Origin: Longimycelium tulufanense
GTDB lineage: Bacteria; Actinomycetota; Actinomycetes; Mycobacteriales; Pseudonocardiaceae
Reading direction: 5' to 3'
DNA: 64,000 nt
Assembly: GCF_014645795.1 (NCBI RefSeq)
Contig: NZ_BMMK01000002.1
Location: 344,772-408,771, forward strand
Below, piece after piece: positions 55,081-64,000 of this stretch; position 1 is the stretch's first letter, and the number at the start of each line of letters is the position of its first letter. Made by a program: the position numbers and the translations under genes. A model generated the notes under the pieces. That model was not told where the DNA came from. It did not search any database and saw nothing but the letters and a program-made list of their open reading frames with translations.

Positions 55081-55865
55081 CAACGGATGCGGTGACGACC
55101 GATGTCGAGCCCAGCGACGTGCTGGCGGAGCTGGTGGAGTTGTCGAACTGGCTGGGAGAGCCGGGGCGGGACCTGGCGATCCTCGGGGAGGGCAACACCT
55201 CGGCCCGGCTGGGGCCGGGTCGGATCGCGATCAAGGCCAGCGGTGCCGGCCTGCGGCAGGTGACCGCGGGTCACTTCGTGCGGCTGGACTCCCACCGGGT
55301 GTTGGAGCTGCTGGGCACCGAACGTGTGTCTGACCGTGAGCTGGCCGCGGAACTGATGGCGGCGAAGCTCGGTGGGGAGGGGCGGCCCTCCATCGAGGCG
55401 ATGCTGCACGCGTTGGCCGTCGAGGTCGCCGGTGCGGGCTACGTCGCGCACACCCATCCTGTCGTGGTCAACCAACTGTTGTGCAGCAATCGCGCCGAGG
55501 CCCTCGTCAAGGGGGCGCTGTTTCCCGACCAGATCGTGGTGTGCGGCCGGCACCAGGCCCTGGTGCCCTACGCCGACCCCGGGCTGCCCCTGGCGCGTGC
55601 CGTGCGTGTGCAGATGCTCCGCCACGTCGCCCACCACGGCACGCCACCGAAGGTCATCTACCTCCGCAACCACGGCATCCTCGCGCTCGGCGGCACCGCA
55701 CGCGAGGTCAGGCAGATCACCGAGATGACCGTGAAGGCCGCACGAATCCTCGCCGGGACGCTGGCCGTCGGCGAGCCCCACTATCTCTCCGAGCGCGAAG
55801 CCGACCGGATCGAGGGCCGCGAGGACGAGCACCACCGCCAGCGGGTTCTCGCCGAGCAGCACTGA
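55077..55865 (+). CDS. Class II aldolase/adducin-family protein
   Basis: A 262-residue protein beginning at GTG within the kinase stop (GTGA), with GGAG upstream. GEGNTSARLGPGRIAIKASG (phosphate-binding and Ser/Asn loop), AHTHPVVVNQLL (His-x-His zinc ligands) and YLRNHGILALGGT (third His) fit fuculose-1-phosphate or rhamnulose-1-phosphate aldolases and related epimerases. It would cleave a ketose-1-phosphate to dihydroxyacetone phosphate and an aldehyde, or act as an epimerase. Substrate unknown. Confidence 0.88.
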   Translation: MTTDAVTTDVEPSDVLAELVELSNWLGEPGRDLAILGEGNTSARLGPGRIAIKASGAGLRQVTAGHFVRLDSHRVLELLGTERVSDRELAAELMAAKLGGEGRPSIEAMLHALAVEVAGAGYVAHTHPVVVNQLLCSNRAEALVKGALFPDQIVVCGRHQALVPYADPGLPLARAVRVQMLRHVAHHGTPPKVIYLRNHGILALGGTAREVRQITEMTVKAARILAGTLAVGEPHYLSEREADRIEGREDEHHRQRVLAEQH

Positions 55866-55886
55866 AGGATCGAGGGAGGTCATCTC

Positions 55887-57587
55887 GTGCACCCTTCTGC
55901 CCCGCACAGCGACAGCCTGAACCCCCACCAGCGCGCCGACGCCCTCCGCGGGCTGGGCACCGAGCACCTCGACATCCTGGTCATCGGCGGCGGTGTCACC
56001 GGATGCGGCGTCGCCCTGGATGCCGTCACCCGAGGCTTGCGGGTGGGCCTGGTGGAGGCGGCCGACTTCGCCAGCGGAACCTCCTCACGGTCGGGCAAGA
56101 CCTTCCATGGCGGCCTGCGCTACCTCGAACAGCTCAACATCTCCCTGGTCCACCAGGCACTGCGGGAACGCAACCTGATGCTCGAGCGGCTCTGCCCACA
56201 CCTGGCCCAGCCGCAGCCCTTCCTCATTCCGCTCACCACACTTGTCGAGCGCGCCTACCTGGGCGCCGGTGTCGCCATCTACGACCTGCTGGCCACCGGG
56301 CACAGGTCGGTGCCCTACCACCGACACCTCAACCGCCGCGCGACCCTGCGAGAAATGCCTGCCCTGCGTCCCGATGCCGTTCAGGGCGCGGTGCAGTACT
56401 GGGACGTCCGGGTCGACGATGCCCGGCACACCTTGACGCTCGCGCGAACCGCGGCGGGATACGGCGCACTCATGGCCTCACGGGTTGAAGCGATCTCCTT
56501 GCGCCGCAACGGTGAGCGCGTCACCGGGGCACGGGTCCGTGATCGTGAGACCGGGCAGCACGTCGACGTCAAGGCACGGGTTGTCATCAATGCCACCGGG
56601 GTGTGGTCGGACGAGCTCGCCGGCATGGTGGGACCCTCACCGATCGAGGTGGCGCCGGCGAAAGGGGTGCACCTGGTCGTGCCGCGTGACCGGATCCACT
56701 CACGGACCGGGCTGACCGCCCGCACCCCGGACAGCGTCCTGGTGATCCGCCCATGGTGGAACCACTGGATCCTGGGCACCACCGACACTCCGTGGCAGCA
56801 CGGCAAAGACGAGCCTCTTGCCACCGCGTCCGATGTGGACTACTTGCTGGGGCAAGCCAACAGGTGGCTGCGCAGCCCCCTGAGCCGGAACGACATCGTC
56901 GGTGTCTTCGCCGGATTGCGCCCCCTGATCACATCTGTTTCCGGTTCCCGTGCGGGAAATGGGGCCACATCACGCCTGTCCCGCGACCACATGGTGCTCC
57001 GGAACGCCCCGGGGATGATCACCGTGACCGGCGGCAAGTACACCACCTACCGCATCATGGCCAGGGATGCGGTGGACGCGGCGGCCAGGTTCCTCCCAGG
57101 CCCCGTGTCCCCCTCCCGCACCGACCGGGTCCCGTTGGTGGGTGCGGCCGGCTGGACCGACCTACGCCGCCAGCGTGCGCGCCTGGCCACCGAGTCCGGG
57201 CTCTCCCCACGACGCATCGAGCACCTGCTGGGTCGCTACGGGTCCCGGATCACCGAGGTACTCGACCTCGCCGCCGATACCGAACTGGGCCAGCCACTAC
57301 CCGGTGCACCCGACTACCTGGCCGCCGAGGTCGCCTACTCCGCGCTGAACGAGGGTGCGCTCCACCTCGACGACGTGCTCGAACGCCGCACCCATGCGGT
57401 GATGGAAGTCCCGGACCGAGCAACCAACGTGGCGCCCCGGGTGGCCGGGATCCTCGGGCATCTCCTCGGGTGGAACTACTCCACCACCGAGAACGAACTC
57501 CAGCGGTGGCTGCACACCGTCGAAGCCCGGCGTCGGAGTGAAGCAGCACCCAACGACGACACCGCCGTCACCGCCCGACATGCTTGA
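55887..57587 (+). CDS. GlpD-like FAD-dependent (polyol-phosphate) dehydrogenase
   Basis: A 566-residue flavoprotein starting at GTG with GGGAGG upstream. N-terminal FAD motif VIGGGVTGCGVALDAVTRGL and DFASGTSSRSGKTFHGGLRY, then VINATGVWSDELAG, and the C-terminal FAD-end motif TVTGGKYTTYRIMARDA; the DAO_C domain follows. This is the glycerol-3-phosphate dehydrogenase family, which also includes EryB (erythritol-4-phosphate dehydrogenase). The operon with a kinase and an aldolase favours an alditol phosphate. It ends 87 bases before convergent glnD. Confidence 0.9.
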   Translation: MHPSAPHSDSLNPHQRADALRGLGTEHLDILVIGGGVTGCGVALDAVTRGLRVGLVEAADFASGTSSRSGKTFHGGLRYLEQLNISLVHQALRERNLMLERLCPHLAQPQPFLIPLTTLVERAYLGAGVAIYDLLATGHRSVPYHRHLNRRATLREMPALRPDAVQGAVQYWDVRVDDARHTLTLARTAAGYGALMASRVEAISLRRNGERVTGARVRDRETGQHVDVKARVVINATGVWSDELAGMVGPSPIEVAPAKGVHLVVPRDRIHSRTGLTARTPDSVLVIRPWWNHWILGTTDTPWQHGKDEPLATASDVDYLLGQANRWLRSPLSRNDIVGVFAGLRPLITSVSGSRAGNGATSRLSRDHMVLRNAPGMITVTGGKYTTYRIMARDAVDAAARFLPGPVSPSRTDRVPLVGAAGWTDLRRQRARLATESGLSPRRIEHLLGRYGSRITEVLDLAADTELGQPLPGAPDYLAAEVAYSALNEGALHLDDVLERRTHAVMEVPDRATNVAPRVAGILGHLLGWNYSTTENELQRWLHTVEARRRSEAAPNDDTAVTARHA

Positions 57588-57674
57588 TCAAGCGAGCGGC
57601 AGGAGAACCAACTTGTCTTCCTGATTGCTCGTTGACCGCGGGCGCCGTCGATCGGCCAACGACATCGGTTCCCC

Positions 57675-60083
57675 TCACCAGGTCGTTGCCGCGTCCTGGC
57701 CCGGTGGCTCGACCGCGGCCCGCACCTCCCGCTCGATCTTGCGGCGTTGTGTGGGGAGCAGGCGGCTGCCGGTGTCCAGGCAGAAGGCGTCCACGGCGGT
57801 GGCGCCGTAGGTGGATGCCCGTGCCCACCGCACGTCCACGCCGCAGGACTCCAACGCGGCGGCCACCCGGTGTAGCAACCCGATCCGGTCGGTGGCACGC
57901 AGTTCCAGCACGACCGCACCGGTGGCCTCGTCGTCGAACCACAGCAGCCGGGGAGGCGGTGGATCCTGCGGCGGTCCGCCGTAGTCGCGCTCCTTCGCCG
58001 CGAGCCGTTCATCGAGCGGCAGCGAGCCGTCCAGCGCGCGTTGCAGCTGCTCACGCAGCAGCGCCGCCTCGGGGGGCGACCCGAAACGGGGCGAGACCGT
58101 GAACATGTCGACCGCGACCCCGGCGTGTCCGCGCAGCTCGGCCGCGTGAACCTGCAGTGAGTGCAGGGCAAGGACCCCGGTGGCCCGGGACAGCAGGCCC
58201 GGACGGTCGGGGGCGACCACCGTGACGGTCGCTAGGTGCTCCTCCCCCGGCACCACGAGCACGTCGACGCGGCCGCTGGCGGCGACCGCCTCGGCACGAG
58301 CGCGCTGCCGACCGTCCAGTGGCGTGGGAGTGGGCAGCGGGCCGCCGGCCATGGCCGCCCGGCAGTGCTCGACCAGCTCGCCGACGAGCGCGGACTTCCA
58401 CGCCGTCCACACGCCCGGCCCGGTGGCCCGCGCGTCGGCCTCCGCCAGCGCGTGCAGCAGCTCCAGCAGCATCGGGTCGTTGCCCAGCAGGTCGATCACG
58501 CGCTGCACGGTCGTCGGGTCGGTGACATCGCGACGGGTGGCGGTGTGCGGCAGCAACAGGTGGTGCTGGACCAGGGAGACGAGCAGGTCCACGTCGGCCG
58601 GCCACAGGCCGAGACGCTCGCCGATCTGCCGGGCCAGCGCGGCCCCCACCGCCGAGTGATCTCCCCCGCGGCCCTTGCCGACGTCGTGCAGCAGCGCGGC
58701 GAGCAGCAGCAGGTCGGGCCGGGAGACCCGGGTGACCAGGCGGTTGGCCTCGACCACGGTCTCCACCAGGTGCCGGTCGACGGTCCAGGTGTGGACGGCG
58801 TCCCGCGGCGGCAGGTCCCGCACCGCGCCCCACTCCGGGAACAGCCGGCCCCACAGGCCGGTGCGGTCCAACGCCTCGACCACGTCGACCACGCCGGGTC
58901 CGGCGCCGAGCAGGGCGAGCAGCTCCTGGCGGGCCTCGCGGGGCCAGGGCCGGCGCAGCTCGGGGGCGGTGTCGGCGAGCTTGGCGAGGGTGCCCGCGGC
59001 GATGGGCAGGCGGGCGCGGGCCGCGGCGGCGGCCACCCGCAACAGCAGTGCCGGGTCACGGGTGGGCAGCGCGTCGCGGGCCAGCGCGACCTCGCCGTCG
59101 CGTGTGGGGTCGCCGTGCAGCACCACGCCGTCGTCCAGCGGCCGCCGGGGTGGGGTGCGGTTCCACGGCATCCGCGCCAACGGCACCAGCCGGCGCCGCG
59201 GGACGGCGGCACGGGCGGCCCGCACCGCCACGTCCACGGCGTAGGTGACGGTACGGCCGGCCGAGGACAACGCGCGGGCCAGGTCGAAGCGGTCGGTCAT
59301 GCCGAGCGCGGCGGCGACCTCGTCACCGTCCTGGGCACGTACCGCGTCGCGAGCCCGGCCGGAGACACGGTGCAGCTCGGTACGCACGTCCAGCAGGAAG
59401 GTCCGCGCGTCGCGGACCTCCGGGCCGGGCCGGTCGACCAGCTGTGCGGCGGCCAGCGCATCCAGTAGTTGCAGGTCGCGGAGCCCGCCGCGGCCGTTCT
59501 TCAGGTCCGGTTCCACGCGGTGCGCGACGTCGCCGTTGCGCACCCACCGTTGCCGGGCGGAGTCGACGAGCTCGTCGAGCCGGTCCCGGATGCCGGCGCG
59601 CCACGCCTGCCGCACCGCCTCGGCCACGTGTGCGCCGACCGCCTCGTCGCCGGCCAGGTGGCGGATCTCCAGCAGGCCGAGCGCGGCCCGTAGGTCCTGC
59701 CCGGCCACGCGCAGCGCCTCGTCCACGGTGCGCACGGAGTGGTCCAGGCCGATGCCGGCGTCCCACAGCGGGTACCAGAGCAGCTCGGCCATTTCGGTGA
59801 TGTCGGCACGGCCGGTGTGCAGCAGCACCAGGTCGAGGTCGGAGTGCGGGGCCAGCTCGCGACGGCCCAGCGCACCCACCGCAACCAGGGCGGCTCCCCC
59901 GCCGCCGACGCCGGCCGCGGCAGCGTGCGCGGCCAGCCAGAAGTCGTGTAGGTCGGTCAACGCGTCGCGCAGCGCGGCCGCGTCCAGCCGGCGCTGGCCC
60001 GGTGTGGGCACGAGCAGAGCCGCCCGTGCCCGCACCAGGTCATTCGCGCCAGCGCTCCCCCGATTCGTCGCCCGTGGTGTCAC
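57675..60083 (-). CDS. glnD: PII uridylyl/adenylyltransferase GlnD
   Basis: An 802-residue enzyme. Nucleotidyltransferase domain with VGALGRRELAPHSDLDLVLL; middle helical domain with VEPDLKNGRGGLRDLQLLDA; HD hydrolase domain LLLLAALLHDVGKGRGGDHS; two C-terminal ACT domains (VVAPDRPGLLSRATGVLALH and LRATDRIGLLHRVAAALES). In actinobacteria GlnD adenylylates rather than uridylylates GlnK at Tyr51. GTG start six bases after the glnK stop. Last gene of the amtB-glnK-glnD operon. Confidence 0.96.
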   Translation of the reverse strand: MTPRATNRGSAGANDLVRARAALLVPTPGQRRLDAAALRDALTDLHDFWLAAHAAAAGVGGGGAALVAVGALGRRELAPHSDLDLVLLHTGRADITEMAELLWYPLWDAGIGLDHSVRTVDEALRVAGQDLRAALGLLEIRHLAGDEAVGAHVAEAVRQAWRAGIRDRLDELVDSARQRWVRNGDVAHRVEPDLKNGRGGLRDLQLLDALAAAQLVDRPGPEVRDARTFLLDVRTELHRVSGRARDAVRAQDGDEVAAALGMTDRFDLARALSSAGRTVTYAVDVAVRAARAAVPRRRLVPLARMPWNRTPPRRPLDDGVVLHGDPTRDGEVALARDALPTRDPALLLRVAAAAARARLPIAAGTLAKLADTAPELRRPWPREARQELLALLGAGPGVVDVVEALDRTGLWGRLFPEWGAVRDLPPRDAVHTWTVDRHLVETVVEANRLVTRVSRPDLLLLAALLHDVGKGRGGDHSAVGAALARQIGERLGLWPADVDLLVSLVQHHLLLPHTATRRDVTDPTTVQRVIDLLGNDPMLLELLHALAEADARATGPGVWTAWKSALVGELVEHCRAAMAGGPLPTPTPLDGRQRARAEAVAASGRVDVLVVPGEEHLATVTVVAPDRPGLLSRATGVLALHSLQVHAAELRGHAGVAVDMFTVSPRFGSPPEAALLREQLQRALDGSLPLDERLAAKERDYGGPPQDPPPPRLLWFDDEATGAVVLELRATDRIGLLHRVAAALESCGVDVRWARASTYGATAVDAFCLDTGSRLLPTQRRKIEREVRAAVEPPGQDAATTW

Positions 60084-60089
60084 GTGGTC

Positions 60090-61901
<1,812 letters not shown>

Positions 61902-62005
61902 TCACGGCCAGCCAATCCCGGCCGGCGTCCGGTCCCTCCCGGCATGCGAAGTTCCCGGCCCGGCCGGGGGTGGCCGACAGAAAGGGCGGCGGGCAGGCTG
62001 GGGGT

Positions 62006-62503
62006 GTGGGCGCGAAGATCGCAACGTACCTGGAGATGACGAGCCCGGACCAGTTACGGCCGGCTGACCCGGTCGCCGGTCTCGCGCTCGAACCGGTCGC
62101 GGCGACGAACCCACTGGTTCGCCGACTGCACGATCGGATCGCGATGCCGCACGGGTGGTCGAGTCTGGCGTGGTCGCCCCGGCGGTGGGCCGAGTGGCTG
62201 GCGACGGCCGGCTGGCACTGGGTCGTCCGGGTGGACGGGCAGGACGCCGGCCTGGTCTCGATGGAGGAGCGGGGCGAGGGAGAGGTGGCGATCGCCGTCT
62301 TCGGCCTGGTTCCGGAGTTCGTGGGGCGTGGCTACGGCGGGTACGCGCTGACCCTCGCGGTCCGGAAGGCGTGGAACCTGCCCATCACGCCCCCGGCCCG
62401 ACGGATCTGGCTGCACACCTCCACGGCGGACCATCCCCACGCATTGCCCAACTACCGGCGCCGCGGCTTTCGCCCGTACCGCACGGAGATCGAGCCAGCC
62501 TAG
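62006..62503 (+). CDS. GNAT-family N-acetyltransferase
   Basis: A 165-residue protein. The GTG of VGAKIATYLEMTSPDQLRPA is chosen because YLEMTSPDQLRPA is the conserved N-terminus of this GNAT subgroup; an ATG 12 codons earlier gives a less typical start. Acetyl-CoA binding motif A reads GLVPEFVGRGYGGYALTLAV. The C-terminus ends LPNYRRRGFRPYRTEIEPA. Substrate unknown. A second copy of the last 12 codons lies about 80 bases downstream. Confidence 0.85.
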   Translation: MGAKIATYLEMTSPDQLRPADPVAGLALEPVAATNPLVRRLHDRIAMPHGWSSLAWSPRRWAEWLATAGWHWVVRVDGQDAGLVSMEERGEGEVAIAVFGLVPEFVGRGYGGYALTLAVRKAWNLPITPPARRIWLHTSTADHPHALPNYRRRGFRPYRTEIEPA

Positions 62504-62581
62504 GGACACATCGCACCCCCACCCACGGGATCGAGATCCGTATTCCCGCCATCCCTCGTGAACTCCCCTCCCCCAGGGCCC

Positions 62582-62620
62582 GGCTTTCGGCCGTACCGCG
62601 GCGAAGCCGGACCGGCCTAG
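62582..62620 (+). pseudogene. Possible 3' remnant of a second GNAT gene
   Basis: Encodes GFRPYRGEAGPA then TAG, against GFRPYRTEIEPA then TAG at the end of the intact GNAT gene: nine of twelve residues and the stop agree. No upstream part of a second copy is recognisable, so this looks like the tail of a decayed duplicate, although chance or slippage is not excluded. Confidence 0.4.
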
Positions 62621-62795
62621 GTTCCGGGGCAGGGACGGGGTAGCGGTCGGGGCCGGTTGTTCATCACCGCGTCGCCTGCCGGTACGACGCGGATCACCTG
62701 ACGTCCCTAGCTTCTGCGCTGCTCCTCGGGTGATCAGCCGAGGAGGTCACCCGCTCCCTACCCGAAGCGTTCCCGCACGGGAAGGAGTTCGAGTC

Positions 62796-63947
62796 GTGGA
62801 ACGACGCACCTTCTTACGCGCCATGATCGGAACCGGGGCCACGATGGCCCTGGGCTTCACCATGACCCGACCGGCCCTGGGCTACCCCGCGCAGACCGGC
62901 ACCAGCCCCTACGGACCGCTGCGGCCCGCGGACGCCAACGGAATCATGCTCCCCGAAGGCTTCACCAGCCGCGTCATCGCCCGCTCCACCAAGATCGTCG
63001 GTGGTACCAGCCACACCTGGCACAGCGCCCCCGACGGCGGCGCCTGCTTCGCCGACGGCAGCGGCTGGATCTACGTCTCCAACGCCGAGATCAGCAGCGG
63101 TGGCGGCGGCGTGAGCGCCCTCCGCTTCGACAGCTCCGCCCAGATCACCGACGCCTACTCCATCCTGTCCGGCACCAGCCGCAACTGCGCGGGCGGCGCC
63201 ACCCCGTGGAACACCTGGCTGTCCTGCGAAGAAATCGACCGCGGCTTCGTCTACGAAACCGACCCGTGGGGCTCCATCGGCGCGGTCCGGCGCGACGCCA
63301 TGGGACGCTTCAAGCACGAGGCCGCCGCGGCCGACCCCGACCGGAAGGTCATCTACCTCACCGAGGACGAGTCCGACGGTTGCTTCTACCGCTTCGTGCC
63401 GAACACCTGGGGCGACCTGTGGTCCGGAACCCTGCAGGTACTGGCCGAGAGCAACGGCGTGCTCGACTGGGCGAACATCCCCGACCCCGACGGCTCTCCC
63501 CGACGCACCCGCAAGCAGGTCTCCGACGCCAGGAAGTTCAACGGCGGCGAAGGTTGCTACTACCGCGCCGGCACCTGCTTCTTCACCACCAAGGGCGACA
63601 ACCGGGTGTGGGCCTACGACGCGGCGACCAACAAGCTGGAGATCGCCTACGACGACAACCTGACCGACAACCCGCCTCTCACCGGCGTGGACAACATCAC
63701 CGCCGCCGAGGTCGGCGACCTCTACGTCGCCGAGGACGGCGGCAACATGGAGATCTGCATCATCACCCCCGACGATGTGGTGGCCCCGTTCCTGCGGGTC
63801 ACCGGGCAAAGCTCGTCGGAGCTGTGCGGGCCAGCCTTCAACCCTGTCGGCAACCGGCTGTACTTCTCCTCGCAGCGTGGCACCACCGGTTCCAGCAGCG
63901 GTGGAATCACCTACGAGGTCACCGGCCCGTTCCGCACCGCCGCATAG
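62796..63947 (+). CDS. Tat-exported PhoX/DUF839 family protein
   Basis: A 383-residue protein starting at GTG with GAAGGAG eight bases upstream. The N-terminus VERRTFLRAMIGTGATMALG is a twin-arginine signal. The mature part is a beta-propeller-like PhoX domain: LPEGFTSRVIARS, CAGGATPWNTWLSCEEIDRG, FKHEAAAADPDRKVIYLTED, NGGEGCYYRAGTCFFTTKGD and CGPAFNPVGNRLYFSSQRG. PhoX enzymes are calcium/iron phosphatases; many DUF839 relatives lack proven activity. It would be exported by the Tat pathway, of which TatA is encoded at 16.5-16.8 kb. Confidence 0.88.
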   Translation: MERRTFLRAMIGTGATMALGFTMTRPALGYPAQTGTSPYGPLRPADANGIMLPEGFTSRVIARSTKIVGGTSHTWHSAPDGGACFADGSGWIYVSNAEISSGGGGVSALRFDSSAQITDAYSILSGTSRNCAGGATPWNTWLSCEEIDRGFVYETDPWGSIGAVRRDAMGRFKHEAAAADPDRKVIYLTEDESDGCFYRFVPNTWGDLWSGTLQVLAESNGVLDWANIPDPDGSPRRTRKQVSDARKFNGGEGCYYRAGTCFFTTKGDNRVWAYDAATNKLEIAYDDNLTDNPPLTGVDNITAAEVGDLYVAEDGGNMEICIITPDDVVAPFLRVTGQSSSELCGPAFNPVGNRLYFSSQRGTTGSSSGGITYEVTGPFRTAA

Positions 63948-64000
63948 CCACAGCGTCGGCGGGCTGGTCGCATCGTCCTCAGTAGACCAGCAAGAGACCA

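Overview
The window is high-GC actinobacterial chromosome carrying one end of an integrated siphovirus prophage. A mycelial, probably sporulating actinomycete of the Pseudonocardiales type is the best guess. The reasons are the conserved block amtB-glnK-glnD / ffh / rpsP-rimM-trmD-rplS-lepB-rnhB / yraN-comM-dprA-xerC / whiG / rpsB-tsf-pyrH-frr-cdsA / rlmN, a WhiG-type sigma factor, a GlnR-type box before amtB and many GTG starts. Genus and species are inference.

Left end, 1 to about 12,992: prophage. A rightward late operon encodes a tail terminator, two paralogous tail-tube proteins (one with a long beta-sandwich extension), a terminator, two tail-assembly chaperones, a 977-residue tape measure, a distal tail protein, three minor tail or baseplate proteins and two small holin-like membrane proteins. 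A leftward large serine integrase follows. The element is inserted inside rlmN. The N-terminal part of that gene, with its radical-SAM cysteines, lies at 12,963-13,544, and the reading departs from the RlmN family right after the Gly-Met-Gly-Glu-Pro motif. The rest of rlmN and the other prophage end lie outside the window.

13.6-26 kb, mostly leftward: a methyltransferase, a NarL-type two-component system joined to tatA, then cdsA-frr-pyrH-tsf-rpsB with strong intergenic hairpins. A C-skewed gene-free stretch follows, then an M23-like exported protein, whiG and an xerC with a long low-complexity insertion.

26.3-30 kb: an accessory insertion with a DMT exporter, an aromatic-acid decarboxylase-type amidohydrolase and an AraC-type regulator, placed between xerC and dprA, which are usually close together.

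30-45 kb, leftward: DNA-processing genes (dprA, comM, yraN), DUF2469, rnhB, lepB, rplS, trmD, rimM, khpA, rpsP, then pxpA, two CPBP (CAAX) proteases, an amidohydrolase and ffh.

45-57.6 kb, accessory: a P-loop protein, a BtuF-like protein, an exported Gly-rich protein with exact internal DNA repeats, a putative glycoside hydrolase divergent from a polysaccharide deacetylase lipoprotein, and a regulated sugar-alcohol locus. That locus pairs a DeoR-type repressor with an FGGY kinase, a class II aldolase and a GlpD-like dehydrogenase. A near-perfect palindrome lies over the operon's -35 element. This locus is the best candidate here for an undescribed catabolic route.

57.7-64 kb: glnD, glnK and amtB (nitrogen sensing and ammonium uptake, with a GlnR-type box), a GNAT acetyltransferase with what looks like the tail of a decayed second copy, and a Tat-exported PhoX/DUF839 protein.
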